Source: Enterovibrio norvegicus DSM 15893 (GTDB lineage Bacteria > Pseudomonadota > Gammaproteobacteria > Enterobacterales > Vibrionaceae). From it: DNA of 64,000 nucleotides. Shown one piece after another: positions 25,701 through 33,979 of this stretch; position 1 is the first letter of the stretch; every line of letters starts with the position of its first letter. The position numbers and the translations under genes are program-made. The stretch spans positions 28,727 to 92,726 of the forward strand of contig NZ_FOWR01000010.1 of assembly GCF_900115495.1 (NCBI RefSeq). Reading direction: 5' to 3'. Below the pieces are notes generated by a model. It saw only the letters and a program-made list of their open reading frames with translations. It had not been told where the DNA came from and ran no database searches.

Positions 25701-26954
25701 TCAATGCACGCTGTCTCGCGTGCAATCGGTAATGACGACAGTATCCGCATTCATCATACCTTGCGCATCCAATTGGCCTTCACCATCACTGAAAATCACC
25801 GAGACAGCACCTGAATTCACCAACGACGAAAGGCTTCGACAATCCGATGGTTGTTCAATGTAGATACGCTCGGCGCCAGAGTGTGCAAGTGCGCCCCAAT
25901 CTTCCGTATTAACCTCAGAGAACACCAAATCAGCCTGCACGTTCGACATGTCACCGAATGAAGAAATGGTGCTTTGCTCAATCAGTACCTGAGATAACGC
26001 AGGCATGTCGTTCAATGGCGCAAGAGATTCCACATCAACACCGCTCAGTGTCACCACTGCCAAGCCCGGAAAGCTCGCGAGATCGTCTAAACGGATCTTG
26101 GCATTCTTCGGCAGATCGCAAAGCAGGGTAGACAGATCATTGACGCGTGTCGCCTCACTCACCTGTGCCGCCATCGACACGCAAGATGCCATCTCTGGAT
26201 CGATAAATTCAACCTCTTCAATGGGTTGAGAAAGTGGCGCAGGCTCATTCATTTCGTCGCCCACAGCCTCTTCATCCTGCCACATGTCATCAGGCAAAGG
26301 TTCAAGCACGCCCTGCCCTTCGGCAAGCTCTACCAAATCAGAAAACGCCTCGCCGCTCATGTCACCGAAGAAAGCTTCGAGCACAGGCGCGGCATCTTCA
26401 AGAATACAGGCATTCGCGACAACAAATGCGCCAGGCACTTCCGCCACACCCACGCCGTGCATGCCCAACTGCACCACAGCGGCCATGGCCTTGTCTTCTT
26501 CAGTGATGGTTTTGAAGGTCAAAATGGTCGCGCTTGAATCGCCCAACGCGTGAATGCGATCATAGAAATCAGACACTAATTCAGGGCGATAACACGCCGA
26601 TTCGGGGTCAACGTCGTTCAAAAAGGTTTTGTATTGTTCAATGTAGCGCTCCGCCAATGCGGAATTGCTTTTTGCCAGCGCAATACGCGTATCTATTTTC
26701 GCCACACGCAGCGCCATCAAGCCACTGCCTGTCGATTCAAAACGCTCAGACAGTTTCTGCGTCAGCACCTCGTATTCACCCACATTACTCAACGCTTCAT
26801 CAATCAAAGGCGCCGTGTTGTTTTGCAACTTTTCAATGGCAGCCATGTTTCGCTCAATGTCCGTCTCCGCCGCCACGGAAAAGGGAAAAATAAAACAGAG
26901 AAAAACCGCAGAAAGACGACATAAAAACGCGAACGAACCAGAAAAATAGCGCAT
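25701..26954 (-). CDS. Exported leucine-rich-like protein of unknown function
   Basis: About 417 residues from MRYFSGSFAF; an upstream in-frame start would overlap the preceding gene. Signal peptide (LSAVFLCFIFPFSVAA). The middle is helical and acidic; the C-terminal 130 residues show short LRR-like periodic strands (LDDLASFPGLAVVTLSGVDV, then LAPLNDMPALSQVLIEQ). Two Cys pairs could form disulfides. Last gene of a three-gene minus-strand operon with two small membrane proteins. No known function. Confidence 0.55.
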   Translation of the reverse strand: MRYFSGSFAFLCRLSAVFLCFIFPFSVAAETDIERNMAAIEKLQNNTAPLIDEALSNVGEYEVLTQKLSERFESTGSGLMALRVAKIDTRIALAKSNSALAERYIEQYKTFLNDVDPESACYRPELVSDFYDRIHALGDSSATILTFKTITEEDKAMAAVVQLGMHGVGVAEVPGAFVVANACILEDAAPVLEAFFGDMSGEAFSDLVELAEGQGVLEPLPDDMWQDEEAVGDEMNEPAPLSQPIEEVEFIDPEMASCVSMAAQVSEATRVNDLSTLLCDLPKNAKIRLDDLASFPGLAVVTLSGVDVESLAPLNDMPALSQVLIEQSTISSFGDMSNVQADLVFSEVNTEDWGALAHSGAERIYIEQPSDCRSLSSLVNSGAVSVIFSDGEGQLDAQGMMNADTVVITDCTRDSVH

Positions 26955-26988
26955 GGGGGACTCCCGTGAACAACGACGATAAATCAAA

Positions 26989-27474
26989 CTATGTTGATTC
27001 TTCATCCACAAAAAAAGGCTTATCGCACAAGGCGGCGATTTCACGACCTTCAACAATCAGTTTCGCCTTATTGCCAGCTAAGAACGGTTGCCGTTCACCG
27101 GAGGCAAACAACACAAATATTTGGTGAACCTTCAGGCCATGCTGATCGCGTCGATGCTTGGCGCGTGCCACCACAAAACCACGCACAGCGTCTAAGTTCG
27201 CTTCAAAGCGGAAAACGGGATACACACTGGAAATCACCCGCGACATCAAACCTTTTTGTCGATTCACGGTCACATAATGACGTGCGAACACCATGTGCCA
27301 GCCAAACGCCGCTAAAGAAGCCCAAACAAAGACAAACGACGGCGACTCAACGTTGCCAAACCCAAGTTGATAGAAAGTAAACCCCAAAAACAGGCACCCG
27401 ATTGCTTTTCTGACAACACCCGCGCCAAAGGTAATGACTATTTCGCCAGTGTTCGCGCTATGTGTCTTCTTCAT
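26989..27474 (-). CDS. Small membrane protein of unknown function
   Basis: 161 residues; two hydrophobic segments near residues 20-60 (KAIGCLFLGFTFYQLGF; FVFVWASLAAFGWHMVF), then a cytoplasmic-looking domain with basic residues. It shares the two-TM plus soluble-strand layout with the neighbour upstream (GLMSRVISSVYPVFRFE versus ERFSFDADRVQHLIGW), suggesting a bacterial PH-like membrane domain. Middle gene of the operon. Confidence 0.5.
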   Translation of the reverse strand: MKKTHSANTGEIVITFGAGVVRKAIGCLFLGFTFYQLGFGNVESPSFVFVWASLAAFGWHMVFARHYVTVNRQKGLMSRVISSVYPVFRFEANLDAVRGFVVARAKHRRDQHGLKVHQIFVLFASGERQPFLAGNKAKLIVEGREIAALCDKPFFVDEEST

Positions 27475-27520
27475 ATCGTCATATCTTCATATCTGCCTGA
27501 CCACACCTTCACCTTGGCCG

Positions 27521-28261
27521 TTACAACGATGCGATGAAAAGGAGAGCACCAAGCACAAGCATGACAGGAAAAATCCACACCAAACGCCACAACGAGCCTT
27601 CGACACGAAACGGCGTTTCCGAGTGTCGATAGGAAGCAGGCTGATGCGTCACATCGTGAGCAACAGCCTCAGGTTCAACATTACCTAACTCAGCCATTTC
27701 TTTCTCTGACGGCACCACCATCAAGGGCTTTGAATCCGGCCAGTCGGTCACGCCATCAAAAATCGCTATCTGATGGTAATGACACATGAAAAGTGCCAGT
27801 TCGACCGTTTGCGCAACGCTACCAATACTGTTTCGCCATACCTGCTTGCCATTGATGGACAATTGAAGCCAGCACCCTTCTTTATGCTCAGCAATAGGGA
27901 TCACAGTTAAACGGCAATCCGATACTGACCAGTCATCAACAAGAGTTACACCTAGCCCTTTCCAGCCAATCAAGTGCTGCACTCTGTCAGCGTCAAAAGA
28001 AAACCGCTCACGTCGGGAAAAAAAAAGCACGCAGAGAAAACCAAGCAGAACGGCGGCAGGAAGGAAAAAATAACGCGCGTTGTCCCCGTTAAACCAAGAA
28101 AGGGCAGCCATCACTAAGCATACACCAAGAGGAACCAGCGTGATGAAACCATAAATCGCGAAGTTTTTCTGCTTCACACCAACCAGATAGTCATTGCCAG
28201 ACTCGTCCCGCTTGAGGTGGTAACGGGCACCCCAAGAGAGCGCGCCATATTCCTTTATCAT
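27521..28261 (-). CDS. Membrane protein of unknown function
   Basis: About 246 residues from MIKEYGALSW. Two hydrophobic segments (IYGFITLVPLGVCLVMAALS; YFFLPAAVLLGFLCVLFF), a soluble domain, and a C-terminal membrane anchor (VWIFPVMLVLGALLFIASL). First gene of the three-gene operon running to 25701. No catalytic motif seen. Confidence 0.5.
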   Translation of the reverse strand: MIKEYGALSWGARYHLKRDESGNDYLVGVKQKNFAIYGFITLVPLGVCLVMAALSWFNGDNARYFFLPAAVLLGFLCVLFFSRRERFSFDADRVQHLIGWKGLGVTLVDDWSVSDCRLTVIPIAEHKEGCWLQLSINGKQVWRNSIGSVAQTVELALFMCHYHQIAIFDGVTDWPDSKPLMVVPSEKEMAELGNVEPEAVAHDVTHQPASYRHSETPFRVEGSLWRLVWIFPVMLVLGALLFIASL

Positions 28262-28511
28262 GCATTGCCCTTTCAAAAACCAGACAACCCCACCTTAAAA
28301 CGCATTCAAAACAGGGTCGACACACTGACTGTTTTATTCGTAGGACTGGCGAAGAGAATCAGAATGAAAAACCGTCACATGTCGACGATTTGAACCACAT
28401 TAGCAGTTTCAGCCCAAGCACGTTTTCGCGCGCAGAAAGCGCACATTTTGGGGAATAAAAAGGAAGCAGCACAAGATAGTCACCACTTCCCTCGCTTTGA
28501 TTTCATCAAAC

Positions 28512-29144
28512 TTACGGCTTTTCCATCAGGGCCAATCGCACACCAAGGCCGACAAGGATCGTCCCGAGTGCTCTATCTAACCATGCACAAAACCGGCGGC
28601 TGTTCCTCAAAAACCGCGTGGCTTTATCCGCCAACAGCACAAAGAGAAACTCGATAGTCAGCCCCACAACAATCACAATGACACCAAGAACAATAAGCTG
28701 CACCGTCACGCTGCCTTCGTTGGGCCTTACAAACTGCGGCAAGAAAGCCATGAAGAACACCGCCACTTTGGGGTTCAACACATCAATCAACACGCCTTGC
28801 TTGAACGCATCCCAGAAGGAGACATTTTTTTCGCCTGAGGATTCGGTATCAAAACTCTCCCCAGCCGAACGAAGGGCTTTGTAACCTAAGTAAATCAGGT
28901 AGGCTGCACCGACGTATTTGACCACAGTAAATGCCATGGCAGAGGTTGCTAGAATCGCCGACAAACCCAGTGCCGCAGCAACCACATGAAAGAGCGCGCC
29001 ACTGCACACGCCCAACGACGAAGCAAAGCCGATTTTCTTACCCTGGGTAATGGTTCTTGAAAGGATGTAAATCAAATCTGGCCCTGGTGATAACGTCAGT
29101 AACACCGCCGCACTTAAAAAAACAAACCAATAACCAACATCCAT
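28512..29144 (-). CDS. LysE/RhtB family exporter
   Basis: 210 residues with six predicted membrane segments. The family signature LTLSPGPDLIYILSRTITQG lies in the first helix region, followed by GVCSGALFHVVAAALG and YLIYLGYKALRS. These proteins export amino acids or their derivatives (lysine, threonine, homoserine); substrate not predictable from sequence. Monocistronic. Confidence 0.88.
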   Translation of the reverse strand: MDVGYWFVFLSAAVLLTLSPGPDLIYILSRTITQGKKIGFASSLGVCSGALFHVVAAALGLSAILATSAMAFTVVKYVGAAYLIYLGYKALRSAGESFDTESSGEKNVSFWDAFKQGVLIDVLNPKVAVFFMAFLPQFVRPNEGSVTVQLIVLGVIVIVVGLTIEFLFVLLADKATRFLRNSRRFCAWLDRALGTILVGLGVRLALMEKP

Positions 29145-29283
29145 ATGTCACTCCACGTATCCATTACCATCCCCCTTGTTCAGCGATCAGCTTACAGGAG
29201 TTACTAACCGACGAAACGCTTCAATACGCCGCAATGCTGGGACGTTTTGATAGGTCGAACGAAGTATTCAATGAAAGGCGGTA

Positions 29284-29550
29284 TTACATTGCAAGCGCAA
29301 GCAACCCAAGGGGAATGGCAATCACACAAATATGCAAAATGTTAAACCATTTTTCGCGGTGTTGAACACGCTTGAAACCCATCACTGCCAGCAGCGCATC
29401 TACCACAGACATTTTATAGCGCGAGACCATCACACCGAGCTGCAACACAACCCCACCAATAAAAATGTACTGTGCCGCCACGCCATAAGGCGTCGCCCAT
29501 ACTGCATTCAGGGTTTCCACAAAACTCTGTTCTACCGCCATGTCACTCAA
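29284..29550 (-). CDS. Small two-TM membrane protein, 88 aa
   Basis: Two hydrophobic segments (GVAAQYIFIGGVVLQLGVMV; FNILHICVIAIPLGLLALAM) with a basic loop between (FKRVQHREKW). The start ATG at 29550 has a plausible context. No family recognised. Confidence 0.5.
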   Translation of the reverse strand: MSDMAVEQSFVETLNAVWATPYGVAAQYIFIGGVVLQLGVMVSRYKMSVVDALLAVMGFKRVQHREKWFNILHICVIAIPLGLLALAM

Positions 29551-29742
29551 CTTCCTTGTTTGCTATCTCTTTATGATGTTAGGCATCCTGCCTGGTTAGG
29601 CTGCGCAACGCACAGCCCGATTGGGTAACCAAAAGAGGTTGACCTTCAAAAGACTATAACGCGGATGAACAACAAAAGACGTTTCAGTTTTGTGGAAAGT
29701 CGATAATGAGCGAGCGCCCACCTCACACCATGCCGCGTTACC

Positions 29743-30105
29743 TCAATCTCGGCTGTATTTGCGACGAAGACGCAGCTGTTCTCCATTAATAAGCTTCAGT
29801 TCTATCGGCTGAAACAGTTGGATAATCAACTCATCTTCCTCTCTTCTGATGGTGCGCCCTTGGATCTCCCATACACCACTTTCAAATTGGATGGTCCCAG
29901 CCACAGGCTCTTCGGGTTCAACCTTGTCTTTCACTGAGATACGGATACCGTGTTCGGACACTTCACACACTTTGAAGGTGCTATTGCCACACACAATAAA
30001 CGGCATGTCCTGTTCTAAATAACGAAGACGAAAGAAACTGCGCTTTTGCTCTTCCTCTTCTTGATCAGTGTCTTGGGCTTGTTGCTGACTTTTTTTTTGT
30101 TCCAT
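29743..30105 (-). CDS. PilZ-domain c-di-GMP-binding protein
   Basis: 120 residues. A charged, Gln/Glu-rich N-terminus leads into the PilZ motif 1 (RSFFRLRY, the RxxxR class) and motif 2 (VCEVSEHGIRI, in place of D/NxSxxG). A single domain protein that probably transmits c-di-GMP levels to a partner. A MITE-like element sits 38 bases upstream, so its promoter lies in or at the edge of that element. Confidence 0.75.
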   Translation of the reverse strand: MEQKKSQQQAQDTDQEEEEQKRSFFRLRYLEQDMPFIVCGNSTFKVCEVSEHGIRISVKDKVEPEEPVAGTIQFESGVWEIQGRTIRREEDELIIQLFQPIELKLINGEQLRLRRKYSRD

Positions 30106-30142
30106 GATGGTAAATCACTTCTCTCCGTTAGCCGCTTATTAT

Positions 30143-30408
30143 TATACCCAAACAACGTGAAGATGCAGGATTCAGCGAGCTTTACTGATGTTATGATCAA
30201 GGCGTCCCTTTGCCGATGTAGTGCGCTCCATCAAAAAGGGACAACACCGAGCATGGCGTCAGTAAACTCGCCCGAAGGGAGGCCCTCAGAGCGTCCACTT
30301 CATCGTTAAATCCCTGTGAAATAGAATCACTATTCCTACAAGAATTTGCCTTAAATTGACCACTCTGAGGACCTCTGACATCGAGCATTTTCAGGTTGTT
30401 TGGGTATA
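30143..30408. mobile_element. MITE-like element with terminal inverted repeats
   Basis: 266 bases bounded by near-perfect inverted ends of about 25 bases (TATACCCAAACAAC, then TGAA and ATGC, with two mismatches). No transposase is encoded. The interior is GC-richer than the flanks and contains a small inverted repeat (GTCCCTTTGCC.../AAAAGGGAC). No target-site duplication is obvious. It lies between the PilZ gene and the ToxR-like gene. Confidence 0.65.
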
Positions 30409-30870
30409 TTGTAATAGACTAATTTTAGCAACGATGTCGATAATGGCATGGAAGGCGTCTGTTGCTAATTGACTACCCCAAAAAATCGCCACCAAATGAA
30501 ACTAAACACATATAAGAAAAACACTAACCCTGACAATAAATGGACAACCAAGAAATGAACATGACCGCCTCACCTGAGATATAATCAAAAAAGCCATCGA
30601 TATGTCATGAATCTGTCAATATTAAAAATATCATCACAACATTCAATCTTCTATAAAAATCGAATCTAGAAAATCTGCAAAGTAACGCATAGCGAAAATT
30701 GAGCCCATTGATATATTAAAAATCAAAGTGATAGATTTAAAAATAAACACAGTCGCGCCAACCCTCATGAAAAACCACTTTATTAATCTTTTAAAATCTC
30801 ATATAGGTATAAAAAGGCAGAGTCTATTTCTTACGCATTATCCAATCTCGCGATGCAATCGGGAATAAAA
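30409..30870. other. AT-rich upstream region of the second ToxR-like gene
   Basis: About 460 bases, strongly AT-rich (many AAAAT and TTAAAA tracts), no gene seen. Such DNA is typical of H-NS-silenced promoters controlled by ToxR-like regulators (inference). Confidence 0.4.
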
Positions 30871-31668
30871 ATGATAAATTTCGACCCAGTAGAGAATAAG
30901 TTATTTACTGATACTCGATGTGTGGGTATCAGTCATCGAGAAGGGCTTATCCTCGCGTTACTCATACAACGCGCGCCCGATGTCATTGAGAAAAAAACCA
31001 TCATCGCCCATGCTTGGGGGAACGTCTGTGTTGGCGAAACATCACTCGCAAAATCGATCAGCGCATTAAGACAATCATTCTTGAAATTGGGCATAAAGGA
31101 AAGCCCGATCATTACCGCACCAAGGATAGGATACCGCATACTTCCAGATAGAATTGAATGCGTGGAAACTCAAAAGCAAGAAACCCTATCCCCCCCATCT
31201 CCCGCGTCTCCCGTTCAAGAGCAAACCGCCGAGCCTCGCCCCCTAGGCGACCTTGATACAGCGAAAGAAAACATCAAAACCCTGCTTTTGAAGAATGGGA
31301 CATCTCACGTTTTGAACGCGTTTAACGCCCTCTCAATCACGTTGATCATGGTTGCACTCGTCATTCTTTCCTACAAGTTCAACGTTACTGACTGGCATCC
31401 TTACTATTCTGATGGTGAAATCACTCAGCAACGCGTTGGAGAATTGATTCTTTTGAAGTCTTCCTCAGCGCGACTGTCCCTTCCCCTTCGCGCTTTACTC
31501 GCATCAAACCAATGCGACTGTATCGTTTTTGTGGGCATGGGTGACGATGAAAATGACCTCGCTTGGTTTCACCGTCGAGCACAAGACGCCATTAACCTAA
31601 CGTATAGAACAAGCCAGTTCCCCGTTGCCGCAGCGCAAATCGCCCAGTTTGTCGAGGAACGCAAATGA
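30871..31668 (+). CDS. ToxR-like transmembrane winged-helix regulator (copy 2)
   Basis: About 265 residues from the ATG at 30871, which has GGGA six bases upstream; an in-frame ATG at 30853 is the alternative. Winged helix (SHREGLILALLIQRAPDVIE, TSLAKSISALRQSFLKLG, then ITAPRIGYRI), a proline-rich linker, one membrane span (ALSITLIMVALVILSYKF) and a periplasmic domain with a CDC pair. Same layout as ToxR/CadC. Its stop overlaps the next gene, and the aerolysin gene lies 616 bases downstream, making that toxin the obvious candidate target. Confidence 0.82.
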   Translation: MINFDPVENKLFTDTRCVGISHREGLILALLIQRAPDVIEKKTIIAHAWGNVCVGETSLAKSISALRQSFLKLGIKESPIITAPRIGYRILPDRIECVETQKQETLSPPSPASPVQEQTAEPRPLGDLDTAKENIKTLLLKNGTSHVLNAFNALSITLIMVALVILSYKFNVTDWHPYYSDGEITQQRVGELILLKSSSARLSLPLRALLASNQCDCIVFVGMGDDENDLAWFHRRAQDAINLTYRTSQFPVAAAQIAQFVEERK

Positions 31669-32129
31669 ATGTCACGATTGCCTTCTTTGTTTTCAGCATC
31701 AGCGTCTTTATGGGTGTGCTCGCACTGCCATGGCAACAACACCTCATGTCCGGACAATACCAACATTTTCTGGTTCAGGTTCTCCACGATGGCAGCACAA
31801 CAACAACCAAAGGCCAAACCCGAGTCGATGGTAATTCCATTATTCATGTCGCCACGATTAAACAGAGCCTCTCGGAGCAGACCAGTTTAGTGCGCTTAAC
31901 CGGATACCTTAAATCCACCCTCTATTCGTATTATCTGCTTCGTTGCGATGTGGAACTGGTTTATGTCGATCACCTCGACAACACATCCGACTTTCTGTTT
32001 GCATCGTCCTACTTGTTTTTCGAAGACGAAGGTTGTCACGCAAAACTCGGCGTCGTTTACGAAGACCCTGAATTTCTGATCATTAAGGATTATCGATCAG
32101 AGCATACGCAAATCGTCACGCGTCTCTAA
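31665..32129 (+). CDS. Putative ToxS-like partner (copy 2)
   Basis: 154 residues; ATG overlaps the preceding stop by four bases. N-terminal membrane anchor (VTIAFFVFSISVFMGVLALP) and a periplasmic domain with two cysteines (LRCDVELVYV and DEGCHAKLG). Like ToxS in order, overlap and topology, but I see no clear sequence match. Probably stabilises or senses for the upstream regulator. Confidence 0.62.
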   Translation: MNVTIAFFVFSISVFMGVLALPWQQHLMSGQYQHFLVQVLHDGSTTTTKGQTRVDGNSIIHVATIKQSLSEQTSLVRLTGYLKSTLYSYYLLRCDVELVYVDHLDNTSDFLFASSYLFFEDEGCHAKLGVVYEDPEFLIIKDYRSEHTQIVTRL

Positions 32130-32283
32130 TAAGGAATACCTTGAAAAGGCCAATGTAACTGCATGTTTTTATTGTTGATTATTTTTCATTGTTTTTCATT
32201 TAGCAGCCAGACACCAGAGTGTCATGCTGATTCTTCGCCATCCATGGCGAAGAAAACAACCGCTAAAACAATGGAGAAAAAAC

Positions 32284-33762
32284 ATGCCGAAAGCCACGCT
32301 AACACTCATTACGCTATCCCTATTTTCCGCTTTTTCAGCACCCAGCTTTGCCCATATTTATCCCGATCGGCTTGTCGTTGATACAGGGGGAGAAGACGTT
32401 TGTCGGTCTGGCTATCGCCCGATAACAAAAAATGAAGCGACGTTACACCGTGATTATCTGCTGTCGAAAATGGGCCAGTGGCAAATTACTGGCCTGAAAG
32501 ATGACTGGGTCATCATGGGATACATGGGATACGCCGACGAAGGCCGAATTAAAAGAGATTTGCCGAATTACAGCACATGGTGCCACCCCATCAACGCAGG
32601 AGATACAGGCATACCCGAGCTTGCCAAGCACACGTTACCCGAAGGGGAAGAGGTTGATATTCAGTTCAGCTTGGTCACAGATCAAAACGCATTTATTCGC
32701 CCCCTCAGCTACCTTGCTCACTATCTAGGCTATGCCTGGGTAGGCGGTAACAGCAGCGATTACGTCGGCGAAGACATGGCTGTACGTCAAGAAGGAGAAA
32801 AATGGCGCATTCAGGGAAATAACAGAGGGTCCTGCAGTGGATATCGCTGTGAAGAGAAAACCGCCATCACGGTTGGCAATTTCAACTACGCCTTAAACAG
32901 CGATGATTTCTGGCACGGCGAGGTCACCGAATCGGGCAAGCAGCTCGTCAAAACCGTATACGCCACGGCAAGAAACCGCACCAATATTGCGCAACAGGTG
33001 GTGATAGACCTGAAAGTGGACGAATCCACCAATTGGTCCAAAACCAACAGCTATGGTTTTTCCCAATCCGTACAAACCAAAAATTCGTTCAAATGGCCAC
33101 TGGTTGGAGAAACCGAACTGACAATAAAGCTGGAAGCAAACCAAAGCTGGACAAACACCAATGGCGCTTCAACCTCTGAAGGGGTCACGCTACAAGCACG
33201 CCCTATGGTACCGGCCAACTCAGAAATTCCAATCCGCGTTGAGCTTTACCGCTCCAGCATTTCCTACCCTTACCGATTCGGTGCTGACGTCAGCTACGAT
33301 GTTGAGTTTAACGGATTCCTTCGCTGGGGTGGCAACGCATGGCACACGCACCCAACTCACCGCCCAACCCAAAAACATACCTTTACCATGGGACGCGCCA
33401 GCGAATCCTCTGCGGATATTCGCCACCAATGGAATATTCGTAACATTCCTGGTGCCTCACAGTGGTGGGATTGGAATTGGGTAATTCAAGAAAATGGCCT
33501 CACCAAAATGCAGAACATCACCAGCCAAAGCCTCCGTCCTTTCAAGGCAACGGTATCTGGGGATTTTTATGCAGAGTCCCAATATGCAGGCACGATAGAC
33601 ATTGGCGCGGCCAAACCTATTTCTGACACGTCTCGTTCAAGATCAGGCCTAAAGTCGTCGCTTCGTATGGGAGGAGTAGAACTTGAAACAAACCTCGATA
33701 GGGATGAATTGAAATCACTCGGCTTTGGCGATGTCGAGATCAGTCTTAACCCCGCGCAATAG
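32284..33762 (+). CDS. aerA: Aerolysin-family pore-forming toxin precursor
   Basis: 492 residues, full length compared with Aeromonas proaerolysin. Signal peptide ends PSFA, mature start HIYPDRLVVD. Lobe 1 and lobe 2 landmarks: SYLAHYLGYAWVGGN, YVGEDM, both disulfides (Cys40-Cys100; Cys184-Cys189 in CSGYRC), TNWSKTNSYG, KWPLVGETEL, GFLRWGGNAW, WWDWNW. The C-terminal activation loop carries basic residues (SDTSRSRSGLKSS), so proteolytic removal of the propeptide is probable. The toxin binds GPI-anchored proteins, heptamerises and forms beta-barrel pores. Start set at MPKATLTLITL. Downstream of a ToxR/ToxS-like pair. Confidence 0.93.
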   Translation: MPKATLTLITLSLFSAFSAPSFAHIYPDRLVVDTGGEDVCRSGYRPITKNEATLHRDYLLSKMGQWQITGLKDDWVIMGYMGYADEGRIKRDLPNYSTWCHPINAGDTGIPELAKHTLPEGEEVDIQFSLVTDQNAFIRPLSYLAHYLGYAWVGGNSSDYVGEDMAVRQEGEKWRIQGNNRGSCSGYRCEEKTAITVGNFNYALNSDDFWHGEVTESGKQLVKTVYATARNRTNIAQQVVIDLKVDESTNWSKTNSYGFSQSVQTKNSFKWPLVGETELTIKLEANQSWTNTNGASTSEGVTLQARPMVPANSEIPIRVELYRSSISYPYRFGADVSYDVEFNGFLRWGGNAWHTHPTHRPTQKHTFTMGRASESSADIRHQWNIRNIPGASQWWDWNWVIQENGLTKMQNITSQSLRPFKATVSGDFYAESQYAGTIDIGAAKPISDTSRSRSGLKSSLRMGGVELETNLDRDELKSLGFGDVEISLNPAQ

Positions 33763-33765
33763 GAC

Positions 33766-33795
33766 GAAAAAAAAACCGCCGCAAATGCGGCGGTT
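33766..33795. terminator. Bidirectional terminator after the aerolysin gene
   Basis: Perfect 10-base stem AACCGCCGCA/TGCGGCGGTT with a 2-base loop. The minus strand has a nine-base T-run directly after the stem; the plus side has only a weak T-run. It can serve the toxin gene and stop minus-strand transcription. Confidence 0.8.
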
Positions 33796-33801
33796 ATCAA
33801 T

Positions 33802-33833
33802 GTATCAAAGTATCAAAGTATCAAAGTATCAAT
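33802..33833. repeat. 8-bp tandem repeat GTATCAAA (4 copies)
   Basis: Three perfect copies and one ending in T, between the toxin gene and the convergent operon. Confidence 0.85.
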
Positions 33834-33936
33834 GAGACGTTACGATGCGGAGTTGATGCAACGCCAGCACATCCTCCGTCATTCTTTCAATCATGGCGAC
33901 TTGATTGGCATATCGTTGGATGAAAAAAGAAAACAT
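33829..33936 (-). CDS. Candidate small ORF, 35 aa
   Basis: MFSFFIQRYANQVAMIERMT continues to a stop that lies in the 8-bp repeat. It sits between two minus-strand terminators (33944-33970 and 33766-33795), which would be explained if something short were transcribed there. No Shine-Dalgarno is visible, so it may be non-coding. Confidence 0.25.
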   Translation of the reverse strand: MFSFFIQRYANQVAMIERMTEDVLALHQLRIVTSH

Positions 33937-33943
33937 ATTCAGC

Positions 33944-33970
33944 AAGAAAAAGGGCAGCGTCGTGCTGCCC
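33944..33970 (-). terminator. Rho-independent terminator of the DUF6765 operon
   Basis: Stem GGGCAGC/GCTGCCC with a 5-base loop, followed on the minus strand by TTTTTC. It is ten bases past the stop codon. Confidence 0.8.
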
Positions 33971-33979
33971 ATTTACCCT

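Noticed and set aside
26226..26949. Several plus-strand ORFs across the exported LRR-like gene
   Set aside because: They overlap one another and the minus-strand gene, which has a signal peptide and operon context.
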